Shown here one piece after another: positions 11,671 to 22,413 of a stretch of DNA of 64,000 nt. Every line of letters begins with the position of its first letter. Within the stretch, counting starts at the first letter, position 1. The stretch is taken from NCBI RefSeq assembly GCF_905147365.1, contig NC_056423.1, positions 10,768,501 through 10,832,500 of the forward strand. Reading direction: 5' to 3'. The stretch is from Aricia agestis. Its lineage: Eukaryota; Arthropoda; Insecta; Lepidoptera; Lycaenidae. The position numbers and the translations under genes are program-made. Under the pieces are notes generated by a model that was not told where the DNA came from, searched no databases, and saw only the letters and a program-made list of their open reading frames with translations.

Positions 11671-11751
11671 TAACACAAGTCCTTCAGGTACTTACCACGG
11701 GACCAGACTGACGTGGTGTGAAGCGTCGATAGATATTATTATTATTTATAT

Positions 11752-12198
11752 CATTAGCAAGTTTTTTTTTAATCTAGAAAAGAAAGGACTTTATCGTAAA
11801 ACGATAATGCCGTCTTAGTAAGTTTTCTAAATAAAATAAAATTAGTATCGACAAAGATTCTCACAAAACGTGAAACAAGCGATTTAGTCCAATCAAAACG
11901 TGTTTCAAGTTAGTATATTTTGTGAGACTGCATCCATATCGAAGCTATATCAATGTTGGAAAAGCAGAATCAGGGCCTCGAGCTCATTTTAAAAGAAACT
12001 GAAGTGTTAATTGACTTTTTTAGTATAATTTGTCAATTTGTATCTTTTTAGTCGATAACTTTTTGTAAATTGAATCACGTAATAAGTTGGTAAGCAATTA
12101 AATTACTTAAGTTTAATTCTCTAATGAAATCATTAAGTTTTTTTTTTATATACCTTACCTTAATATTAAAAAAGAGATTTTTTTTAACTAGAATAATT
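11752..12198. other. Nothing recognised
   Basis: AT-rich. Confidence 0.4.
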
Positions 12199-12555
12199 GA
12201 CGCCTCCGTGGTCTAGTGGTATAGAGCGCGGCTCTTGACTCGGAGGTCGTGGGTGCGATTCCCGCGTTGGAAACATGTTATTTCCAAGTTTGGTTAGGAC
12301 AATGCAGGCTGATCACCTGATTGTCTGACAAGTAAGATGATCCATGCGTCGGATGGGCATGTAAAAAGTCAGTCCTGCGCCTGATCTCTCGCCGGTCGTG
12401 TCGGTCTTCCGTCCCACTGGATTATCAGAATAAAGGAATAGAGAGTGCTCTTGTGTACTGCGCACACACTTGGGCACTATAAAATTACTCCTGCGTAGCT
12501 GGCCTGGTTTCAATGAAACCGGCCACCGTCACCGAAACCGGTGTGGGAGCTATTA
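12199..12555 (+). mobile_element. tRNA-derived SINE (family S2), near full length
   Basis: tRNA-like head GACGCCTCCGTGGTCTAGTGG with B-box-like GGGTGCGATTCCC, then a body shared with 16745-17035 and 29600-29810 (CATCCGACGCATGG complement, CACTTGGGCACTATAAAA, CCGTCACCGAAACCGG). Not a functional tRNA gene: the acceptor arm does not close. Confidence 0.8.
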
Positions 12556-12577
12556 TAATTTATAACTCCCAAACTCA

Positions 12578-12631
12578 ATGAAGCGATTGGCGGAAACTAT
12601 TGACAATAGTTTCAGCTAATCGCTTCATCTG
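12578..12631. repeat. Imperfect inverted repeat, 26-bp arms
   Basis: AATGAAGCGATT..GAAACTATTG is mirrored by CAATAGTTTC..AATCGCTTCAT immediately after the S2 SINE. Confidence 0.75.
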
Positions 12632-12784
12632 TTTAATTAGATTACGCGTTGCATCATGGGACACGTACATTTTTCCGAAAAAGTAGGAGATATCCTTTCC
12701 CTTGCTCTAAAGTTCCGTCCTAACAAAATTAGTTTCGGACCTTATTCAACACAAACAAACGAAATATTTTATAACATTAACTCA

Positions 12785-13365
12785 ATGGCCCGGTGAACTT
12801 CGTGTCACTTCCCCACTAATATAAACCTTCCCTGTAGTGCTAGCACGGCGACCAGCGGAAATGCGAAAGTATGGACAAACTGTGGAAATAAACCTAAGGT
12901 GCCGTTCCGATCTTTTTTCGTTCCGAAAAATTCAATTAAAATGCCACTTTATGACAGACTATAGTCACAAACTGTGGAGATAAACTTCAGGTGCCGTTCC
13001 GATCTTTTTTAGTTCCGAATAATTCAATTAAAAAGCCACTTTATCACAGACTATAGTTCTAAAAATTCAAATAATATCCTACATTATGACATATACTATA
13101 GTGTGTCATAAAGTGGCATTTTAATTGAATTTTTCGGAACAAAAAAAGATCGGAACGGCACCTTAGGTTTATTTCCACAGTTTGTCCATACTTTCGCATT
13201 TCCGCTGGTCGCCGTGCTACCGCTACTGGAATAAGAAATTCCAAGGATATATTTTAAAGAGCGTCCTGAATATTTCAAGACCAAAATCAGCCAAATCGGT
13301 TCAGCATTTCTCGTTTTAGCGAGACTAACAAAATGAAAACTTAATTTTTATTTATATGGATAGAT
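12785..13365 (-). mobile_element. Helitron family F interrupted by a fold-back element
   Basis: CCCGGTGAACTTCGTGTCAC...ATAAACCTTCCCTG at left resumes after the insert as ATATTTCAAGACCAAAATC...CGTTTTAGCGAGACTAAC at right. Confidence 0.7.
12836..13228. mobile_element. Three-armed fold-back element
   Basis: Left arm (about 12838-12958) and right arm (about 13105-13222) are near-perfect inverted copies (AGCACGGCGACCAGCGG, AACTGTGGAAATAAACC, AGATCGGAACGG). A partial third direct copy of the left arm lies between them (12970-13055). Confidence 0.8.
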
Positions 13366-14511
13366 ATAATACGTACTAAATCAGGAATTAACCTAGGTCC
13401 TAGGTCCTAGACTAGGCTAGAATTACTGTGATTCATCATCACGCGATGAAGCCTTAAAATATCTAGGATGTAGTGTATTTTGTTACAATCTTATTATAAA
13501 TATTATTTTTTATCCTGATTGCATGAAGCTTAATGATAATAATAGATAATATTATAGGTCACATAATAGCTTTTAATCCTATAAGGAAGCTTAGCCTATT
13601 TTATAACATGAATTATATTATCATGATGAAACGAATGATATTTCAGGCGATAACGAAAGAGCAAAGTAGGCACACATTTCGCCGCGCGTTAGAAACTTAG
13701 AATGAGATAACACTGCCTCTACTTCGCCGCGCCGGCGGTCAACTCCTATGACGCGGACGTCTTATACTAACACACGTTAATTTTACATTTTTACGAGAAA
13801 AAGAAGTAAAAGAACACAATGCATCTAAAAAGAGTTTTACTTAAAAAAAATAACAACAAAGAAATGCATACAGTAGCACAACTCGAGCTAAATATATCTC
13901 AATTACACTGTCAGTTCGGATCGCAAATCTCAGATCAGATTAAGCGTCATACAGACGGCGCGACCGCTGCGATTCCTAAACATACAGATCGCAGATAGCT
14001 ATTCTGAGGGAGAAAGTATTTTCGCCTTGTCGCTTTTGTTTATAGATTGCGGATTACCTTACGGCAAGACTTATAAACACTCAGAGACGAGTATTTAATA
14101 CTTAACTGTAGTTAAATGTAGAGTTTGACAGATGCATGGAGCTCATGTCAAATTCTTCATTTAATTACATTTAAGTAATTAACATTCGTCACTAAACTAC
14201 TATTAAAAGAGTTTTAGAATTAAAAGAAACGCTGCGCTTACGAGCGTAGTCTGATGTGCCATTATTATTTATACATGCCATATCTTAACAGATTTTAAAC
14301 TTACTCTTTTTGTTTGTCAATCATTATCAAGATTCATTCGAGAGAATTAATAGATAACCTCCCCCTTATTAATGCCGGTCAAAAAGAAAAAATATCATTA
14401 TACTAGACCTTGTGTAACCTAGTAATAATACCTAGGTACTATGCATTGAAAAGTCAATACTAATTAAATATTTTTTTAAACATATTAAAACGTCTAGATG
14501 TACCTGTGCTA
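13366..14511. other. Nothing recognised
   Basis: Short CCTAGGTCCTAGGTCC iteration near 13393 and a GCGCCGGCGG run near 13728; no coding or repeat call. Confidence 0.4.
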
Positions 14512-14513
14512 TA

Positions 14514-14642
14514 CAGGGTGTAACAAAATACAGTGAATAGTGATAATACTTTAGGGTGTGTACTGTGTACGTGTTCCTTCTACAAGGAACACGTACACAG
14601 TACACATCCTAAAGTATTATCACTTATTTTTGTTACACCCTG
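14514..14642. mobile_element. MITE family B, internally deleted (129 bp)
   Basis: TA-flanked CAGGGTGTAAC ends. The arms meet directly at CTTCTACAAGG, so the element is essentially one hairpin. Confidence 0.85.
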
Positions 14643-14683
14643 TATATAAACCTCAATATCAAAGTACCTGTGGGATATACTTA

Positions 14684-15004
14684 CAGGGTGTAACAAAACA
14701 AAGTGATAATACTTTAGGGGGTTTATGAGTATTATTATTATAATAGAGTTAACTTTATTTTTAACTTTTTATGGGCAAAGTCATGACGCTGCCGCTGGGG
14801 CGCCCATGCAAAATGCAAAAAAATGCTCTGTCAACGTTACTACTTTTACAGTCAACTATAACGGGTAACTCATACACGCCCTAAAGCAGCTATCCCCAAA
14901 CCCGCGGCAAAATATCAAAACATGTTTGTCGCCCGTGTGAAAAAAAGGTTGGGGACCACTGCCCTAAAGCTTTATCAGTTATCACTTAGTTTTGTTACAC
15001 CCTA
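14684..15004. mobile_element. MITE family B, diverged, hosting a hAT MITE
   Basis: CAGGGTGTAACAAAAC at left, GTTTTGTTACACCCTA at right. Interrupted at 14887-14961. Confidence 0.75.
14887..14961. mobile_element. 75-bp hAT-type MITE nested in the family B copy
   Basis: 8-bp duplication CCCTAAAG at 14879-14886 and 14962-14969. Ends CAGCTATCCCCAAACC and GGTTGGGGACCACTG. Confidence 0.9.
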
Positions 15005-15227
15005 TATATTTCTAACCCCGTAAGATGTTATCAACAATAGAAAACAAAACCTCATACGCGAAAATCGCAATGGATTGTTCCACCCACATCGGAGATAGGC
15101 TACTTTGTATTTATAGCCCAAATACCACATAAATACTGCGAAGATTTAAAATTTAACAAACAGCAGCCATGCGATAGTGTGTCAGTTTGCTGTTTTTGTT
15201 AAAACTGCGATATATTATTGCGACTGC

Positions 15228-15370
15228 CACATATTATTTATTTAACAAATGCACTTATCAATATAATAAGTACCCAGTAGCCGATTCTTAGACCCACTGA
15301 ATATGCATATAAAATTTGGTTAAAATCAGTAAAGCCATTGTGACACGAGAATTTTATATATAAGAAGATT
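15228..15370 (-). mobile_element. Helitron family E, 5' part
   Basis: AACAAATGCACTTATCAAT...CCGATTCTTAGACCCACTG...TGTGACACGAGAATTTTA aligns with 49415-49583. Confidence 0.7.
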
Positions 15371-15522
15371 AAGTCTTCAAGATCATCATAATGTAATACT
15401 AATTGTGTTCTAATTTCAAATTAATAGATCCTACGTGACAATGCTTCCTGTTGTAGAGTTAAGAAAGGATAGACGTAGCTTTAAATAAATAAAATAGTTC
15501 AGCCACAGATTACTAATAGTAC

Positions 15523-15645
15523 GGGAGCCCTAGAACAATTTTTTTTTATTACTATCAAGCAAATTTTTTACCTAAACTAAAAATGAAGCTACTCGCAAAA
15601 AATTTGCTTGATAATAATCAAAAAAAATTTGTTCTAGGGCTCCCC
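15523..15645. mobile_element. TIR MITE (GGGAGCCCTAGAACAA ends)
   Basis: Long inverted repeat: GGAGCCCTAGAAC at left, GTTCTAGGGCTCC at right, then AT-rich arms around CAAGCAAATTTTT. Confidence 0.7.
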
Positions 15646-15887
15646 GGGTACTATAAATAGTGACTACAGTTCAGATTACGTAGTAATTATTTAGTAGTCT
15701 GTGGTTTGGTGTACAACACGCATGAAAGGAAATGTTTTTAGAAATATCACCAGACAAATCTTTCTTTTTTTGGAGGTCCATCAAAAAGGTCACTTCTTAA
15801 AAGAGTTCCGTCGCCAAAAAAGTTTGAAACCAGCTGGTTTAAGGATTGTTATTTGGTAGGTTAAAGGAAAACTAGAGAAGGCCCTAA

Positions 15888-15955
15888 GGCTGCCTTCATA
15901 ATATTATTAAGTCGCGAGTAGTGCGGCAGCCGCGCGACTTAATATGAAGGCAGCC
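15888..15955. mobile_element. 68-bp PIF/Harbinger-type MITE
   Basis: TAA duplications at 15885-15887 and 15956-15958. TIR GGCTGCCTTCATA, then AAGTCGCG/CGCGACTT. One of the smallest elements in the window. Confidence 0.75.
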
Positions 15956-15958
15956 TAA

Positions 15959-16315
15959 ACGGTTCAGTCTATATTTTAATTAGTTAGGGACGTATCTTTT
16001 CTTCTTAGATCTGCAATTTAGTGACTAATTTGACGACAATCGTCTATTTTCGGCCAGCATTAATCGCGGCTAGTTTATGTTTAGCCGTTATTGGCTAATC
16101 CCGTGACCCGTCTATGTCTGGTATGTGACGTGTTGTATGTTTGTGAGTATGCTTATCTATGCTTTGCCTATTTCTTTTTTAATTACATAAGAAATATTAC
16201 ACGAAGAATAACCAAATAAAAACAATACTAGATCTGCTTGTCTATGGCTAGTTATGATGAAATAATATAGAGTACAGGATGAACAAATATGGCGCGAATT
16301 GCATTATATTTTACA
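15959..16315. other. Nothing recognised
   Basis: Ordinary AT-rich sequence. Confidence 0.4.
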
Positions 16316-16551
16316 TTAGCTTTTGCCCGCGGCTTAGCTCGCCTTAAGAGGTATTATTATATACAAACTTCCATCCCCTATATTAACTTTTGGAGGTGGA
16401 ATTGATCAAAATCCTTTCTTAGCGAATGCCTACGTCATCGTTATAACACCTACCTGCATGCCAAATTTCAGGCCGATCCGTCCAGTGGTTTGGGCTGTGC
16501 GTTGATAGATCACTATGTCAGTCAGTCACCTTTGAGTTATATATATTTAGA
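16316..16551 (-). mobile_element. Helitron family C, CTAA-ended copy
   Basis: TTAGCTTTTGCCCGCGG at left (rc ends CTAA), GTGGTTTGGGCTGTGCG, CACCTTTGAGTTATATATAT...GA|T at right (rc begins TC). Confidence 0.75.
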
Positions 16552-16744
16552 TTTCGATATTTTATGATCTCACTAGTCATATTATAACTTATAACTATCA
16601 TTCTTTAATCAAAGACATTTCAAAGACTTTCATCCAATTTTATTATTCTAATTTTAAAAATATTTCCGGACGATAATGAACTTGAGTTTTGATCAATCAG
16701 TGTCACATGATGAAATTAACACCTGTTCATGTTTCCCAAGTGGC

Positions 16745-17035
16745 ATGTTATGTAACAATAATGGTCAGTTCACACCGAGATGGGACTATTCTTACATAGA
16801 GCAGGCTCTGAGGCCAGCTACGCAGGATAAATTTTATAGTGCCCAAGTGTGTGAGCAGTACACAAGAGCACTCTCTATTCCTTAACTCTCATAACCCAGT
16901 GGTACTGAAGACCGACACGACCGGCGAGAGATCAGGCGCAGGACCGACTTTTTACATGCCCATCCGACGCATGGATCATCTCACTTGTCACACAATCAGG
17001 TGATTAGCCTGCATTGTCCAAACTAACTCGGAAAC
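16745..17035 (-). mobile_element. SINE family S2, headless copy
   Basis: Body matches 12270-12555 in reverse (CCCAAGTGTGTGAGCAGTAC, GACCGACACGACCGGCGAG, CATGGATCATCTCACTTGTC). The tRNA-like head is absent. Confidence 0.75.
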
Positions 17036-17373
17036 GTCATGTTGGTGGTCGCTGGATGGAGGCCTCATGCAAAATATGAGTGATGCATTTTGTAAATGGG
17101 GTCGAACTTAGAAAAGTATGCATGATTCTTAATGTTGACAGGAGCCTACTCCTTTTTTTCCAAAAAAATCATTTAAAAATGGACCAATACGACCACTGGC
17201 AACATTCAGAAACTTAAACTGTATACTTTTCTGAGTTCAACCCCGTTCACAGAGTGCGGTCTACAAATTTTGCATACTCAACTCCACCCGGAACCCGCTG
17301 TACTAGGCTTCCAGTTATTAAGACTTCCCTGTAAGTTCATTTGTCTCCATTCTGTATGTCAGGAACTGGGATA
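17036..17373. other. Nothing firmly recognised
   Basis: Some inverted similarity (GAAAAGTATGCATG versus GTATACTTTTCTGAG) suggests an old TIR element of about 17100-17240. Confidence 0.35.
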
Positions 17374-17381
17374 GCCTAGAC

Positions 17382-17688
17382 CAGGGGTTCCCAAATTGTG
17401 CGCTGCGGCGCCCGGCCCTGGTGCGCCGTGGAAAGGCAAGAAGGGCGCCGTGAGTCGATCCTTCATCATTATCCGGAACCACAAATATTGTACATTTAAA
17501 TTATAATATTAATTATGTAAAGCAGGTAGATGATTAAATATTTGTTTTTTTTTTTATCTTCTTAACCTAACTATAATCATTAAAGGTATTTATTTATGTA
17601 TATTTTTTTTAATAGTTAGGTAGAGTGGGGCGTGAAAAAATATTTTACGTGTAACTGCGCCGAAGGCTAAAAAGATTGGGAACCCCTG
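17382..17688. mobile_element. hAT-type non-autonomous element, 307 bp
   Basis: 8-bp duplication GCCTAGAC at 17374-17381 and 17689-17696. TIR CAGGGGTTCCCAAAT versus ATTGGGAACCCCTG. Confidence 0.9.
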
Positions 17689-17715
17689 GCCTAGACGTAT
17701 GCACAAATTGTGTAC

Positions 17716-17763
17716 TTACATATTTTGTTACCGCATAAAATTATGCGGTAACAAAATATGTAA
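17716..17763. repeat. Perfect 23-bp inverted repeat, 2-nt spacer
   Basis: TTACATATTTTGTTACCGC... mirrored at 17741-17763. A second, weaker hairpin follows at about 17771-17812 (ATTATCATGTAAA/TTTACATGATAAT). Confidence 0.85.
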
Positions 17764-17829
17764 CATAAAACATGATTATTATCATGTAAAGTATATTTAC
17801 ATGATAATCATAATTTTTATAACAAAATT

Positions 17830-18479
17830 ATGATTATGATTTAAAAAAATCTATTTAAGTAAGTATTAGAAAAAATGTATCGTCCAGAGTGAAGAATGTT
17901 TTTGTCTAGTCACTGTCATCACATGTCTAGTCATATAGGCAGACAAAAATCATGCACTAAAATCTAGGTATTTAGAATAGGCTATTTAAAAGTGCCTCTC
18001 AGATTCTTGACTCGTCCCACTTGACAGAAATAATGATGATGATGTCAATGTCCTACACAATTATCTAAGAGCTCGCTCACACGGTATTTTAGACGTTATT
18101 GTTAACGTTACAAAGCGTGAAATTGCCCGACAGGAGTCCAGTTGCGTTTGCCAAGTTCCCAAATGTTATTTCATGTGCCATATTTAATGATAATCTCGAA
18201 GCGATGAGCCTCTAAATTCGGGTTAGTTTATGTACGCGATCGCTAGAAAAGGGATTGTTTAGATCAAAGTCATTGGCAAAACTCTCCGGAAGTTCCTCAG
18301 AAAGAAGAAGACGGTTTGACGTTTGGGCGCGAGGAATTTTGGCGGGAATGTAGAAATTTTGGCGCGTTTTTTTTTAAAATGTGTTTTGCAAAGGTTTTTT
18401 ATTCAGATTTATACAGAGTGTTACAAAAACTACCTACTTTGATTTTTATCAACTAGGTATTAGTCATTGGGAATGAAAA
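17830..18479. other. Mostly unrecognised
   Basis: Only a MITE B-like scrap (CAGAGTGTTACAAAAACTA) at about 18415. Confidence 0.4.
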
Positions 18480-18530
18480 ATTTTGGCATGGGGATATTTT
18501 GAGTCCCGGAAAAGAACATAGGATAGTCTT
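18480..18530 (+). mobile_element. Helitron family D fragment
   Basis: TTTTGGCATGGGGATATTTTG, GAGTCCCGG, ACATAGGATA. The 117-codon open frame that starts here (18499-18852) is therefore partly repeat and not recognised as a protein. Confidence 0.6.
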
Positions 18531-18847
18531 TGCTAAGAAAATTACCTACAGTCCTCAAGTTAAACGTTTTCGGCTCAAAGGAAAAACAGGAATTAAACAG
18601 GAAACAAAAATGTCTAATAGTAGCCCTGACTTTCCACCAAGGGCACTGACCAGCAGTAAATTCAGCAAAACGAGAGACACCAGGAGATTTATACGAAGAA
18701 ACAACATTCCGTCTTCAGAGGGAAATTTATTGCCCGCACAAAAATATTTAGTGGCTATATATAATAATACATTTATATTTGTTATCACTTTTAAGTTTGA
18801 TGGGAGGGCCTATTATAATAATGCTATTTCAGTTTGGTATATTATAA

Positions 18848-19061
18848 GGTAAATGACTAGTAGATTGGCCAGTACCAGTCATTGGAAAAAGCACAGAAAC
18901 ACAATATTTATTAATGTTGCTTTAAAAAAATCCTGTTTTTAAAGTAAAATAATGCCTGTTTTTTAAGAAAAACAGTCAGCTTTTAAAGCAACATTAATGA
19001 ATATCGTGTTTTTGTGCTTTTACCAATGACTAGTACTGTCCAATCTACTAGTAATTTACCC
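18848..19061. mobile_element. TIR MITE, about 214 bp
   Basis: GGTAAATGACTAGTAGATTGG at left (20-nt core), CCAATCTACTAGTAATTTACC at right. Inner arms CATTGGAAAAAGCAC/GTGCTTTTACCAATG and GCTTTTAAAGCAACATTAAT continue the inverted repeat. Confidence 0.8.
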
Positions 19062-20129
19062 TATATCAGTGTTTTTCAAAACACAGCACTCGGCAGAAAA
19101 TGCTCCTCGCATTTTGTGCCGACATTGGTCTTAAGAACCATGTTGCCGCTGCTTATTAGTGGCGTAGACAGTAAATTAAACCTATAGCCTAGATCATAAA
19201 GTAGCATTTTACTAAAATTTTTGCCACCTTTACATAATCAACAGACTATGGTCATATTAAAAATATGCATATGGGAGCAATTCTTAGTTTATTGACCATG
19301 GTAATGTGTCTACTTCCCATGCTTCTTATTCGCAAAAGCGTTTGTTAAAAATTATTTGACATGTCAACGACAATTTTATATCGAATCTAATGCTCAACAG
19401 ATGTGTATTATGACATACAACTTACAAGCAAATGGTTATTATAATACTGTAGAAAATAATATACCAAGTCAAACTTTAAACAGATCTAAATAGAAGGAAT
19501 ATTTCATGATAGAACTATGACTACGCGCTGGGTAGTCGGGTATAACGTATAGAAGATATACAATTTTCAGCAAATCTGTAGCGTATCGCTATATCACAAT
19601 CAATTTTCATTAAAATCAGTCCAGCCATAACGTGTAATGCCGAAACCAAGAAAAATAGAATTCTACTAATAGTAAGTAAAAAGAAACATTTAAATATTGC
19701 GTAAAAGCTTAAACAAAAGAGAGATCTGGAACACCCTAAACTACTGAGGCGCAAGTAATATCTATTTAATTAAAGCATTAATAACAGCTGTATAAACGGT
19801 TTGACACCTAAATGGCTGTATAATGGAGGTATAATTATACTATTCGATGACTCTATATAACCGCCCAGGGCGGACTGTCGGTGGTCTGTCATATATTTTG
19901 ATTTCTCTTTTAATTGTCTATGGTAGATAAAAGATTGTGTAAGAAATGTTTTTTTAGTTTTCCGAGGTACAAAATCAAGTGAAAGTTTTCTCAAAAAGTT
20001 TATGGTATTGTTTGACTTAATACAAGCATTTCCGTATATATATTTTGGATTTGTAGAATTCTAGCTTTGTCGTCGAAATAATTACCTATGTGCTAACTTA
20101 GGGCTGTGTGTAATGTGTATAATATTAAC
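19062..20129. other. Nothing recognised
   Basis: AT-rich; two short minus-strand open frames without family signature. Confidence 0.4.
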
Positions 20130-20218
20130 GCTGCTATTTTCTCAGTGAACTCTATACAGATTTACACACTTTAAGTCTAAAATATTACTACTTACTAATT
20201 AGTTTTGTAACATCCTGT
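20130..20218. mobile_element. MITE family B, right half
   Basis: CGCTGCTATTTTCTCAGTGAACTC...GTTTTGTAACATCCTG. Confidence 0.6.
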
Positions 20219-20613
20219 ATATAATACGTACAATTTATGTAGGTACATTCGTTTCTTATATGATTACGCATCAATATTGCCTATTGTAAATGTAATGTTT
20301 TTATTACTACTCTCATTTTTAACAGTAGACTATGATCAAAATAACCACAAAAAATTAAAACGCTCTGAATAGTAATTACGGCCGTCTACCAACCGTCTAA
20401 GCGAAATGGTCTATGGCAAAAACGTGTAAGCAGGTTATTAATTAGAAATCTTTTTTATTGATTCGAATTTAGAATGTTTTTTTTGCCAGTAACACTAGCT
20501 ATTAGGCTTAATTACCTCCATGTAACGGAACTATTTTTTGTCGAATCATAATTGAAGACTTGAATGGATGAAGTGGTTAAAACAATTTGAAAACTGTAGT
20601 TTTATACAGTATA
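20219..20613. other. Nothing recognised
   Basis: Ordinary AT-rich sequence. Confidence 0.4.
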
Positions 20614-20800
20614 AGCCCGGCCGCACATTGTCCGAATTCTGATCAGAAACAGTTGAATTTCGCCGGACCGCCACCCCGCACACTATCCGAAATATCCTTC
20701 CGGCGAGTTCGAGCTCACTCGGCTCAGTACAAAATGTAAGAGACAGCGCGGACGTTCAACTGTTTCTGATCAGAAATTTCGGACAATGTGCGGCCGGGCT
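20614..20800. mobile_element. TIR MITE with GC-rich ends, 187 bp
   Basis: AGCCCGGCCGCACATTGTCC at left, GGACAATGTGCGGCCGGGCT at right, TA on both sides. The arms continue with TCTGATCAGAAACAGTTGAA. Confidence 0.82.
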
Positions 20801-22115
20801 TAATGTAGACTTTATGACAGGGCAAAGGATTTGAAATAAAAAATGACAATTTTATGTACTTATAGCTTAATACAAAAATAATAGCTAGATGATAAAGTAC
20901 GTAAGTTACAGGATTTCTTCAAAATAAAAGGGAAAAAATGAGTAATTGCTCTTATGTTGTAAAATGTTAGTTACCCACTTCATCCACTCATGTCATCAAT
21001 TTAGCACCATGTTTACGGCGCACGCATTTCATCTTTCGACACTTCGCAGTTCGCGTAGGCGAATGAAAACAAGCTTTTAAGTTTTAACTAGGTAAGTACC
21101 CAGAAAAATTAATACAGCCAGGTCACTGAACAAGTAGAAATAGCTGTGAATAATAAAAACTAAGGAAACGTAACTCCCATACTTCAACCGTTTTGAATTT
21201 GGCTCCTTTTCGCACACTAAAATATGGCAATAGCAACGAAACGAGTGTTAGCACTCTTTACGAAATAAAGCTGTTGACATTCATTGTCACTTCTATCTTT
21301 GCATAAAATTGTGTACCGTACCGAATATGCATAAAGTATGCATGTATTCGAGTCACATTTTGTAGACTCGTGGACAATTTTTTTGACACAGTTACAGCTC
21401 TTCCTTAGTTTTTATTATTCGTAGAGAAATAGTGATTAACCTGTTACTACTATCTGGTATCGCGCTAAAAGGTGCGAATTTCTACATGTTCGTAAACCAG
21501 ACTAAAGAGTATAAAGCAACAAATAACTTATTTTTTTCCTCAAATCTTATATATGTATGTTATAGGAGTATTATTTCTGCCTATCTACGCGCATAGCGAC
21601 ATGGCAGTTGCGCTGTTGTTGCAGCCGCTTTAAGAATTCTTTGTCAGAATTTTAAGATACTTACTGGTATTCTGATAGGAAAGGTGAGAACGCACTAGAC
21701 GAACTACACTACACTACACTGCGGCGGAGTAACGCGATACGTCACGGCAAAATATTATTTGTGTGAAAGCGTATGAGCGAAGCCGAATTACGCGGTTGCG
21801 GCGCTACGCGCACAATATAATGTAAATTCTATTGAATGTGAAGTTTGGAGTCGCTTCAAGGCAGCGTAGTGTCGCTTAGTGCTGTCACACCAAGGTTGGA
21901 TGTATTGTCAATAATTGTAGGATCTTGAAAATAGCGAATATTTGGACTGTGATACTTAGATTTAATTAGCACATAAGGTTTTACAATTATTGTCCACAAG
22001 AATCGCAAGATCGGCTAAGACGATATTAAGTGACATATGGTTGACAAATGACAGCTGTCAGAAATACACAGAGCTAGTATGGTTGCGTTCCATTTCCAAA
22101 AATAATAAAGGTAAA
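20801..22115. other. Intron 1 of the FGF gene next to the donor; nothing else recognised
   Basis: Includes ACTACACTACACTACACTGC microrepeat (about 21702-21721) and a CG-rich patch at 21720-21810. Confidence 0.4.
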
Positions 22116-22123
22116 GCACTTAC
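22116..22123 (-). promoter_or_regulatory. 5' splice donor of the FGF exon
   Basis: Minus-strand GTAAGTGC directly follows the exon base A at 22124 and leaves phase 1 (73 codons plus one base). No acceptor with a matching FGF continuation was recognised further left. Confidence 0.75.
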
Positions 22124-22343
22124 TGTAAACGCTGCTGCCGTCGGTGGTGCCGTTGACTGTGCCATCTGGCAGAAGCTGCAGGTAGCGATTCTTGAGGAAC
22201 ATCTGTATGGTGCGCGACGTGCCCGTGATGTGGCTGAGGTTGGCGGACCGCTGCGCGCGCGGCTCTGGGGCCGGCGCCGCGGCGCACGACGCCAGCGCGA
22301 GCGCCGCTATGAGCCAGCGCAAGGGGCGCGTGCGCGGTAACAT
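22124..22343 (-). CDS. First coding exon of a fibroblast growth factor (FGF) gene
   Basis: Partial CDS: 73 codons plus one base, then an intron. From the ATG at 22343 the product has a basic N-terminus (MLPRTRPLRW) and a hydrophobic core (LIAALALASCAAA), a textbook secretion signal. A short linker follows, then FLKNRYLQLLPDGTVNGT, which matches the early beta-trefoil strands of FGF1-like proteins (LPDGTVDGT in vertebrate FGF1). The frame stays open past 22124, but the next minus-strand bases are GTAAGTGC, a consensus donor, at about the place where FGF first coding exons end. The open frame extends 5' to a GTG at 22382; I reject that because it is not ATG and would push the hydrophobic stretch inside. 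Bases -3 to -1 are GCC. The known role of the family is a secreted ligand for FGF receptor tyrosine kinases. The orthologue (branchless, pyramus, thisbe or lepidopteran FGF1-like) cannot be assigned from one exon. Later exons were not found. Confidence 0.82.
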
Positions 22344-22413
22344 GGCGCGCCGCGCCCATTTCAGCCGCGCGGGCGCCGTCACTGCTCAACACGGCATGCC
22401 ACCGCACCGCACT

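Larger units (their letters stand above)
11451..11750 (+). mobile_element. tRNA-derived SINE (family S1) carrying two hairpins
   Basis: Head GACGACCTCTGTGGCTCAGTTGG (pol III A box), B box GGTTCGAATCC at 11497-11507; body GGTACCTGTAACACAAGTCC and ACGTGGTGTGAAGCGTC. Two inverted duplications interrupt it (11543-11600 and 11603-11670). Confidence 0.8.

Noticed and set aside
12199..12275. tRNA gene at the S2 head
   Set aside because: The acceptor stem does not close (CCTCCG versus CGTTGG) and the body is dispersed.
18499..18852. 117-codon open frame as a gene
   Set aside because: It starts inside a Helitron fragment, no family signature, AT-rich codons.
22344..22382. Longer FGF start at 22382
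   Set aside because: The codon is GTG; the ATG at 22343 gives a proper signal peptide.
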